Shown here piece by piece: positions 1 to 8,000 of a stretch of 22,381 nt of DNA. A model generated the notes under the pieces. The model was not told where the DNA came from, ran no database searches, and saw nothing but the letters and a program-made list of their open reading frames with translations. Source of the DNA: Chrysochromulina tobinii (Eukaryota; Haptophyta; Prymnesiales; Chrysochromulinaceae); NCBI GenBank assembly GCA_001275005.1, contig JWZX01002393.1, positions 1-22,381 of the forward strand. The letters run 5' to 3'. The first letter of the stretch is position 1. Every line of letters starts with the position of its first letter. A program made the translations under genes and the position numbers.

Positions 1-416
1 AGGATGGCATTTGTTGAGTTCGGTATAGCATGTCCCGCCGCCTTAGCTAGAGACCGGTTTGGTTTCTTTCTAACAAGCCTCTTACCCCCGGTCACTCCAT
101 TATGCTAGTGAGGTTGGTCTCTCCCTGCAGAAACTGGTTCTCTCGCCGTTTCTCGCCGCAGCCACCCCCTTCGTCGTGAGGCAGCGCCGTGTTGGGCCTT
201 GACCGTGTACACCCCCGCTCAATAACGAATAACTTGTTGTTTCTTCGTCGAGAGGTTTCTAATGGGATTTTTAAGGACTGTACAAAGCCCTCGAGAGAGG
301 ACGGGTGGAGATAATGATGAAGAGGGGAGACGCGGAGGAGAGAACACAAGATGACGCTCTCTACGTGCGTCTTTGGGGGACAACCTCAGCTCGTCGAGAA
401 AAAGAGGGTGGTCGGT
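1..416. other. Region downstream of arsS, no gene seen
   Basis: This stretch follows the arsS stop and SECIS candidate and presumably holds the rest of its 3' UTR and intergenic DNA. It is less GC-rich than the coding regions (for example AATAACGAATAACTTG near 221). Only short ORFs without recognisable domains occur on either strand. No polyadenylation signal or RNA gene could be assigned. Confidence 0.5.
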
Positions 417-491
417 GGTGCGCATGCTCCTTCAGCCAGTCAGCGAGCGTACATCGTCGCCCTTACGCTGCCAGCGTCATCCGCGCGCACC
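417..491 (-). promoter_or_regulatory. Candidate SECIS element in the arsS 3' UTR
   Basis: On the minus strand, outer arms GGTGCGC (485-491) and GCGCACC (417-423) form seven perfect pairs. Just inside is ATGA (480-477), then exactly 12 nt, then AA (464-463), and 20 nt later TGAC (442-439); an alternative 3' partner is TGAA (434-431). AGCGT before the AA pairs with ACGCT on the far side; an alternative pairing is GGCAGCG with CGCTGAC. This follows the eukaryotic SECIS plan: non-Watson-Crick quartet, helix of about 12 nt, unpaired AA in the apical loop. It lies over 100 nt after the TGA, as eukaryotic SECIS elements must. No folding program was run, and the helix II pairing is imperfect. Confidence 0.6.
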
Positions 492-569
492 GAAGGTGTG
501 GTGGTGTGTGGAAGGCCCAGAGCGCGCCTATGCCGCGCATGCTCGGCCTTCACCATCGGGCGTCGTCGC

Positions 570-1993
570 CTACGACCCGACGGTGACCCCCTGTCATGAG
601 GAGCCCCTGCCAGCGGTGCAGCCGAAGCAGTGGTTGCTCGTGGCCACCGCGCTGCCCGTGAGCTCCTCGAAATTCTCGACCTCGTAGATCGAGCTGCGCC
701 GCTGGCTTGCCGGCGGGAGTCCCAATGGTATCGCGAGCGCCTGGTTGAAGTCGCAGTCGTAGAGTGAGCCGTCGTGGCTCACCGACACGAGCGTGCGGCA
801 CATGGTGTCGTTGACCGTCACCGGGTTGAAGGAGTCGACCAGCAGCTTCATATACTCCTCGAGCTTCCCCTGCTTGGCGAGCAGATCAGCGAAGCGCTTG
901 ATCGGCATGTTGGTCATCGTGAAGAGCTCATTAAAGACGACTCCAAATTTGGACTGGAGCTCCTCCGTGTACTTCGCATGCAGCATCTCCTGCGCCGGCG
1001 GCAGGAATGCGCCGCCGGGATTGTACACGAGGTCCAGCTTGAGCCCACTGCCCGCGACGCCGTAGCCGAGCGCGTTCAAGCGCTTGAGGCCTTCGATCGA
1101 GCGTTCGAAGACCTTGCTGCCACGCTGCGTGTCGACATTGCGCTCCGAGTAGCACGGTAGCGAGGCTGTGCGCGCGAGGGAGCGCCGCAGCGGGCGTCGG
1201 CCGAGGGTTCGAGGCCGCCGTGCGATCTCGGAGCATATCTCGGAGCATATCTCGGAGATGGCCGAGGGTTCGAGGGCGCCGTGCGCCCAAACAGGGCGGT
1301 AGGCAAGGCGGCCAGGGCTGCGCAGGCGCAGGAGCGAGCGCGCGGCGGCTCACCAACGATTCGGACCTTGTGCTCCTTCAGAAAGGGGCCGAGCCACTGC
1401 ATGCTCGGCTCGACCATCACGGTCAGGTTGCACCGGTCGATGACCTCCACGCCCAGCTTGGTCGCGCCGATCACGAGCGGCTTGAAGGCGCTGTTCATCT
1501 CAGGCGCGCCTCCGGTAATGTCGAGCGTCTCGATCGAGGGTGAGGCTGCGAGCACCTGGAGCACGCGCGCGACCGTCTCATCCGACATCGTCTCCGTCCG
1601 CTTCGGTGACGACTCGACGTGGCAGTGGTTGCACGCCTGGTTGCAGTACAGCCCGACGTTGACCTGCAGCATCGTAGTGGCCCGGCGTGGCAGCTCCTCA
1701 CCCTTGGTGAGGAGTCCACGCTCTGCGAGGAAGGAGTTGAATTCGGGCACGCCGATCGCATCGAGCGCGCGGCGCCGCTTCTTTTTCTCCTCGAGTGTCA
1801 GCCGCTTCTGACCCATCGCACGCAGCGAAGCTGCCGTAGTTTCCACGCCTTCGCTGTCGCCCGAGTTCTCAGCCATCTCCTTGAGTGTGATCGGAATGAG
1901 CGACTCGTCGGAGGGGGCGGTATTCAATAAACGAGTGCCCGCCTGCAGGCTGCGGCGGACATTGACGGTCCGGTAAAATCGTCGGCTGAGCAT
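570..1993 (-). CDS. arsS: Arsenosugar-biosynthesis radical SAM enzyme ArsS, two exons, probable selenoprotein
   Basis: Exons 1993-1354 and 1165-570 join to 411 codons plus stop. Visible: a radical SAM cluster motif C-x3-C-x2-C (C117, C121, C124), the DITGGAPE strand, VIDRCNL, then LPCYSERNVDTQRG across the junction, LVYNPGG, NMPIKRF, MCR and DCDFNQ. The tail reads NHCFGCTAGRGSS, then TGA, then QGVTVGS and TAG. These are hallmarks of ArsS (TIGR04167; some bacterial members carry Sec). In bacteria ArsS acts after ArsM methylation and attaches a SAM-derived deoxyadenosyl group to dimethylarsenic, leading to arsenosugars. The TGA is therefore read as Sec404, with C393 and C396 nearby. The Arg-rich N-terminus (MLSRRFYRTVNVRR) resembles an organelle transit peptide, probably mitochondrial (inference). 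No arsM is in the window. If TGA is a true stop, the protein ends after residue 403 without its last conserved Cys-type residue. Confidence 0.88.
594..596 (-). other. In-frame TGA, predicted selenocysteine codon of arsS
   Basis: The TGA follows HCFGCTAGRGSS, where ArsS homologues have Cys (or Sec) in a GSSC/GSSU motif. The frame stays open for seven more codons (QGVTVGS) that resemble the family's usual continuation, then meets TAG at 570-572. A SECIS-like hairpin starts about 100 nt further downstream. Recoding is an inference from this context. Confidence 0.75.
1166..1353 (-). other. arsS intron (188 nt) carrying direct repeats
   Basis: On the minus strand the donor is GTTG|GTGAGC and the acceptor CACAG|CCTCG. 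Removal joins V-A-S-L-P-C-Y in frame, as ArsS family conservation requires, and total coding length becomes divisible by three. Inside, a 26-nt sequence (1199-1224 and 1260-1285, one mismatch) flanks almost three copies of the 12-nt unit ATCTCGGAGCAT. Confidence 0.9.
1199..1285. repeat. Nested direct and tandem repeats inside the arsS intron
   Basis: Copies of a 26-nt unit beginning GGCCGAGGGTTCGAGG lie at 1199-1224 and 1260-1285. Between them, 1225-1259 is a 12-nt tandem repeat (ATCTCGGAGCAT, about 2.9 copies). The GGTTCGAGGCC stretch resembles a tRNA B box, but no tRNA fold surrounds it. Confidence 0.85.
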
Positions 1994-2232
1994 GCCAATC
2001 TAAGCCTCCCGCATTCTGGCGACTTCACACCAAAAGTTTGTCGTCAGTCAGCCTACCGAGCCTCCAGAGTACTCCAGAGCTCTAGAGAGACGGCATTCTT
2101 GATTGCCCTTGCCATCAACAAATCCGCAAATGGCGGGTGTGATATTATGCAGTGCCCCTCCAACAATTGACGCTTGACCTCCGACAATTTACCCTCCGGC
2201 ATCCGAGGGCAGGATCAGCATTTCAGCGGGCG
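1994..2232. promoter_or_regulatory. Shared upstream region of divergent arsS and CEP57-like genes
   Basis: These 239 bp separate two divergent start codons, so both promoters and 5' UTRs must lie here. Two short upstream ORFs precede the CEP57-like start: ATG at 2130 (15 codons) and ATG at 2147 (7 codons), both closed before 2233. No TATA box stands out. Confidence 0.55.
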
Positions 2233-3992
2233 ATGGCGTCGGAGCTGTCCGAGCTTTCCTCCCTAGCACGTGGCCTTGACCTAGGCGCAAGCGTGGCCAG
2301 CGGTGGCGCCTCAAAGGCGTCCGCCGAGGACTCGCTCCGCGAGCTGCGTTCCACGATGCAGGCATCGGCCTTTGACTTGCCGCCGGTCGACGATTTCCTC
2401 ACGGGATCCGTGCTGCCCCGAAGCAGTGCAACGTTGTTGCAGTCGACCTCTCCAAAACGTGCTACACCCGCCCCCGCTGGAAAGCTCGACTCTCCCACCC
2501 ATGCGGCCGGTACGCCGCTGCTCGACTCCTCGAGCTCGTACCAGCTGCCAAACACAGCCAATACCAAGGCCGTGGCTAAGGCGATGACAGCGCTCAAGGA
2601 CAAGGTCGCGTCGCTAACGGCCGAACGTGACGAACTCTCGAGCAAGCTCTTGCAGCTGCAGACGGCGCACAATGCGTTGCGCGCGAGCTCCGCCGACGCA
2701 CAGGCCATCGCGGCCAACGAAGTGCGCACGGCGGTCGCGGGCATGGACGCTCAGAACCTTGCGCTGCACAAGGAGCTCGATTTCGTCAAAGACATCGCGC
2801 AGGCGGCCGAGTCGGAGAAGCGTACGGCGCAGGCGAGCGTCATCTCGCTCGAACGGCAGCTCGCGGGCATGCGCTTCGACGCCGAGACGCGCATGCACGA
2901 GCTCGAGGCGCGCGCCACGAGCGCCACGCAGGCCGAGGCGCTCGCGCAGTCGCGCGCGAGAGAGCTCGAGGCCGAGTTGGGGGCCCTGAAGGCCAAGTAC
3001 GACGAGCAGGCGGGCCAGAAGAGGCGCGTGGACGAGGCGTTACGCTCTGTGCTCGCCATCAACGAGGCCCTTCTCACCCGCGTCTCCGCAGTCGATGGGC
3101 CTCGTGCGCAGTACGCCGCCAATGCTGGCGCGCTGCCTCGTAGGGTCCTCAAACGGCCGACAACACGCCCATTGGACGCCTTGATGGACCCCGATGGCGG
3201 CGGCGATGCTGCCGCTGCTGCTGCCCACCTTGGGTTTCGCGGCGCAGCTGGTGCTGCTGGTGCTGCTGGTGCTGCGGGCGCTGCGGGCGCTGCGGGCGCT
3301 GCGGGCGCTGCGGGTGCTGGTTGCAGCCTCAGGCTTAGCGACGACGATCCACTAGCACTCGCAGGTTGGATGCTACCAGGCTGCGGCGGGCGCGACAAGC
3401 TCCGCACGACGAGTGCCGTCGGCTTGGCGGACGCGGGCTTGGCTGATCGGGCTCGTATGACCCAACACGTCGCGATGCGCACCTGGGCGATGGAGGCCGG
3501 GTCTGCGAGCGTGAGCTCATCCGAACCGCTGAGGACGGAGGCGCTCGAAGACCAGGCGCGGCGCCAAGTGCCACTTGCACCGTCACTTGCGCCAGCAGAG
3601 GGGCCGCCGCAGCCGCCACCGCCGCCACCGCCGCCACCGCCAGCCCCGCCGTCGTGCAACTGGGAGATGTGCGGGGCGTCGCTCGCCTCCGCCTCGTACG
3701 AGCTGCCGCACGAGCTCTTCGCAGAGGGTGCCGCGGCGCGAAGAAAGCATGCGGCGAGCTGCGACGCGCCGCTAGGATCACACATGCTGGTGCGTGCGGA
3801 GCGCCCGAGCGTCGGGGTGGAGCGCGCCACCCTCGCGTCGTATCGGCGCTCGGCCGACCACCCGGTACGTACCGGTACAGCACGTCGAAAGGGGTATGAT
3901 GGCAACTACGACGCCACCTTCTCTGGCCGCCCCTCCGCACGCCCCCAGAGTGCGTACGACTCGCTCGCCGCCGCCGTACAGCAGTACGATCT

Positions 3993-4043
<51 letters not shown>

Positions 4044-4851
4044 GTGCTTACGAGCCACGAGCGCGCGGGAGCTGCACCGAGCCACCACGAGTCGTTGGGC
4101 CGGGGCCGATCTTGCCGTGCAGCGCAAGTCGAGCGTCGGCGCTCTGCGCGCCTCGAGCACATGCGCAGCGGCGCGCGAGGCGGTCGCAAACGCTGGACGT
4201 TTGGTTGCACGCAGCGCCGTCGGTACCGGCAGCGGCGGGAGCGCGCGCAACGGGCCTCGGCAGCCACTCAGCCACGAGCGGCACAATCGAGCGATCCTCT
4301 CGGCGTCCACGACACGAAGCAAGCCGGTGCCGCCCAAGGCCATCCAAGTTCTCGGCCGTGACAGCGCCTCGGCGGCGGTCGAGGGCGAGCTCACAGGCGC
4401 ACAGGCGCAGGTGATGGCCGTGGTGCGATCAGTCGAGGCGGAGCTCGCGGAGCTCAACCTGCAATACAAGCGTGCCGTGGCCCAGCTGCGAGCTCCCCAG
4501 GCCTCAGGCGAGGAGGAGCAGGTGCATGCGCGGCTGCGCGACCTAGTGCTGCAGATGGAGCAGAAGAGTGCGCAGCTCGCGGCGCTGCGGCGTACGCACA
4601 CGGTGATGACTGATCACCTCTCCGGCGTGCGTGACGAGCTACTCGCGACGCGGGCCGCCCTCGAGGAGGCGGCCGAGACCGCGGCTGCGCGCTTCCATCG
4701 AATACGGCAGGCTCGAGCTCGAGCAGCAGAGGGCGGGGACTGGATATTGACAAACCCCACACCAGCGCAGGGGATCCGGTTTGGGTACGGGGTACTACGC
4801 GTAGGAGAGACAGAGAGTCCATCACGTCAGGAAGGGAAGGTGACTGGGTGA
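2233..4851 (+). CDS. CEP57: CEP57-like centrosomal / basal-body protein with low-complexity inserts
   Basis: 872 aa from ATG 2233 (MASELSELS). The frame opens further upstream but has no ATG there. About residues 105-290 form a long coiled coil that begins NTKAVAKAMTALKDKVASL and contains LHKELDFVKDIAQAAESEK and SLERQ, matching the pattern of the CEP57 centrosome-localisation domain. About residues 716-830 (VVRSVEAELAELNLQYKRAV, then LRDLVLQMEQKSAQLAALRR) match the CEP57 microtubule-binding domain. Animal CEP57 acts at centrosomes and centriole duplication; here basal bodies are likely (inference). The middle of about 430 residues is disordered: eight Gly-Ala-Ala units, ten or more prolines and a 16-Gln run. 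It is much longer than typical CEP57 (about 500 aa) because of these inserts. The last 45 residues lack family resemblance. Confidence 0.8.
3240..3318 (+). repeat. 9-nt tandem repeat encoding Gly-Ala-Ala units
   Basis: Units of the form GCNGCTGGT/GCTGCGGGC repeat about eight times in frame and encode (GAA)n. The 3' half is more uniform (GCTGCGGGC) than the 5' half (GCTGCTGGT), which suggests recent expansion. Confidence 0.85.
3994..4041 (+). repeat. (CAG)16 microsatellite encoding poly-Gln
   Basis: Sixteen uninterrupted CAG codons lie within the disordered region of the CEP57-like protein. The lack of CAA interruptions predicts length instability. Confidence 0.95.
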
Positions 4852-5026
4852 ACTAGGCATCTATCAGTTCACAGCCGTAAAGTTTACACGCGGTCTGTGA
4901 CGTCCCCTACGGCCTACGCTATTCCTAATTAGGAAACAATTAGCTTGACGAAGTTTGAAGACGGACGCTGAGGTGCTGCTGCTGGTCCGCATCAGCCATC
5001 ACGGCTTTATCTTCCGTACGTACGGT
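4852..5026. other. Convergent intergenic spacer with a 14-bp palindrome
   Basis: The CEP57-like and EF-hand genes converge here, so both 3' UTR ends lie within about 175 bp. TTCCTAATTAGGAA at 4922-4935 is a perfect 14-bp palindrome in an AT-rich patch. No gene is present. Confidence 0.6.
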
Positions 5027-8000
5027 CTAGACAAGTCCACCTCGACCTCGAGCTTGCACTTGGGGAGCCGCAAGATCACGTTTCTCGCGGCGGCGGCGGC
5101 GATCCCGTTGCGGCTGCACCTGCTGCTGCACCTGTTGCTTCTCGGTGGAGCCTCCTCCTCTGGCATCTGCACGCTGCTTACGATTCGAGCCGCGTCGCGC
5201 ACGCGAGGACGACTGAGCTGTCGGCTTGCCGATGGCCGGCATGCGCTCGTCGACGGCCAGCAGCTCGAGGAACCCCACGAAGCTCAGCGTTTGTGACGGC
5301 TCGAGGCCGCGCTGCTGGTAGATCGCGTGAGCCTCGCGCATGCCGATCGTCGAGGAGGCGGCTCTGCGCACCGCTGCGCTCTTGGGCCCTCGGGCAGTGG
5401 AAGCGCTCGGCTCGAGGGCGGTGCTCGCCGCACGCTCAGCGAGGAGGGCGAGGAGGGCGACAAACTCATGGAGGGTAAGGGCACCGTCGCCGTCCGTGTC
5501 GAGGTCGTCGAAGAGATGGGCCAGCGCGCGCAGCTCTGCACGCCCAAACGGAGCCGCGGTCCCTGCGACCTTCTCGAGGAAGGGCGTTGCTGACGTCAGC
5601 AGGGCCGCCACGCGCCGATGCCTGATGGCCTCCGCTTGGGCAACGGCGGGGCTGCAGAGGGGGAGCTCCGATGGGACTTTGGCCGGTGCGCTCCCGTCGT
5701 CCAAGGCGGCTCCTTCGGCACTGCCTCCGGTGGCGAGCAGGGAGGCGAGTAGCCAGGGATCGGCTGTCTTGGCAATGGGGCTGGCGGCCATCAGGTGCAG
5801 GTAGAGCTCGTTCAGGTCGATGGTCCCGGAGTGGTCCGTGTCTGCACGCTCCCACAGCAGCTGTGACTCCATGTGCGTTGGCGGTCGGCCACCCGCCTCC
5901 ACCGCCACGTTGTTCACCAGCGCGCAGAATTCGTCAAACTCGAGATAGCCTTTCCGCCCGCGGTCGTACCGGCGCATCAGCAGCACACACTCCTCTATTG
6001 TCTCATCAGGCGCCCTCAGTACCGACCCACGGCGCCCGGCGCCAGCACGTTCGCTGTGGAGGGCGTTGGCGTCCGGGGCCTTTGCAGTCTGGCGACGGTG
6101 TTCAGCAGCAGCGCTCTCGAGTTTGACCATGGAGCGCGCCGCCTCGTGCAGCACACGTGCCCGGTAGGCCTCGAGCTCCGCAGGTGCCTCGAGCTGCAGT
6201 CCAAGCTGCTCCAGAAGCAAGAGTACCTCGAGCACGTCCAGGCTGCCCGCAGTCGCAAGGTCCGCAGTCTCAAAGAGGCAATCCACCTCCTTGGTTGAGA
6301 AGCGCACTCCGTTCTGACGGCTAATGAGCCCGAGTAGCCGTGCAAACTCATCCGGCTGCAACCGCCCGTCGCCATCGGCGTCAAAGCGCTCATACAGCGC
6401 GAGGGCGGACGATAGGTGGTCCGACGAAAGGGCCGCGAGCGCCGCAGCGCCCTCACGGCTCAGCTTGGCGCTCGCGGCCTGAGACACAAGCTTGGCGAGG
6501 TAGGCGTGGAGACGCTCGTCCTCGACCTCGCTGATCTGAGCCCGCTCGCGCGCGCGCTCGGCCGCACTCGCCTCCGCCTGGGCATCCTGGGCGGCCTCGG
6601 CCGCGTTCGTGTATCGCGGGGGGCGGGTGTGGGCGCCGTATCGGACGCGAGGCACCTCGAGCGTCGGGTGTGGGGAAGTGTGACATGCTCCGGGAGAAGA
6701 ATCCCGCGCAACGGGCGCCGTACCGAGCGGATCAGGCGCCGTGCCGAGCGCCTCGTGCGGCGCCAACGGCTCGAGAAGGTCGAGCGTCGCGGCGGCTCGC
6801 TGCTGCTGCTCGCGGAGCGCCTTCTCCCGGGCGCTCACGGACGATGTGAGCGCACCTGGCGCAGAGGCTCCGAAGACAGCCACCGCCGCCTTGCCGCGCA
6901 GACCCGACTCGCGCTTCGTCTTGATCCCTTCGAACCAGGGCGAAAACTCCGAAGACCACAGCGAGCTTTCGTAGCGCTCGTCCTCATCCGCCTCGTCGCC
7001 GGCGCCAGAACTGCCGGCGGTGATGCCAGCGGTGGTGCCAGCTTGTCGTTGCTGTCGTCGTCCGGAGGCCTTCGCTCGTCTCGTCGTCTTGTGCTTGTCG
7101 CGTGCCTGCACTACCTGAGCGCCTCTCATCGCCCCCTCGCCCTCCATGGCCGCCACCTCGCCCTCGGCCACGGGGCCATAGAGCAGCTCAAGCCATGCGC
7201 AGATGTCGACCCGGCCAGCGGATGCAATGGCAGCAAACCAGAGGCGAGCCTCCATCGGCCCAATCGGGCGCCTTGACGAACCTTGCAGGAACTTTGCATG
7301 CGAGGTGAGGCCGGACGCATGCGCTGCCTTGAGCGCTTCCTCAAACTCATCGAGATCGAGGCTGCCCGACGCGTCACGATCGGCGCGGGCGAAGCACTCA
7401 ACGGCGGCACTCGAGGCAGAGTCGCTCACCCTCAGCAGCACCCTCGCACCGTTCGCGTCACCGCCGAGCCGCTCGAGACAGCGCTCAATCATCTTGGCAC
7501 GATGCGCCTCATTTAGCGCCGCCTCATTCACAGCCTCGTTCACAGCCTCATCCGGCGCCGCCATGCTCGTCGGATCGGTCATCGCGACGGCCGCGGCCGA
7601 CATTGTGATGCGGGCCACCTCCGGACTTAGACTCGGCGCGGCGGCTGCTGCGAGCCGCTTACCGCTCGACGATGCAGCTCTCCGAGGTAGACCCTCTCGT
7701 GCGACCATCTTGACGAAACTCGCGCCCTCCGCGACACGTGGCACGATGCCGCTCGTGAGCAGCCGTACGAATTCGTTAAAGTCCACGTGCCCGTTGCCGT
7801 CCGTGTCAGCAAACACAAAGAGCGCCTGCGCCGCCTCCACAGCTTCGTTTCCACAGCGCAGGCGCTCATCTACACCAGCCGAGCTGGGCGCCGTGCTGGG
7901 CTGGACGATGCCCTTGCTCGCGCCCATCTCCCTGGAGCCGGCAGGAGGCGAGCTCAACATCTCTCGAAGCTCGGCCTCGCGGGTCGTGTGCGTGCACGAG

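Noticed and set aside
594-1079. Treating the two arsS segments as separate genes or a pseudogene
   Set aside because: A GT-AG intron joins them in phase through a conserved LPCY-NVD segment, so one intact gene is simpler.
1205-1215. tRNA B-box-like GGTTCGAGGCC in the arsS intron
   Set aside because: No T-stem, A box or acceptor stem surrounds it; it belongs to a local duplicated repeat.
2152-2232. CEP57-like start at 2152
   Set aside because: That codon is GTG; the first in-frame ATG is 2233, and the upstream residues have no family similarity.
2751-3905. 384-residue minus-strand ORF opposite the CEP57-like gene
   Set aside because: Antisense shadow of the Ala/Pro and coiled-coil codons; the plus strand has both CEP57 domains.
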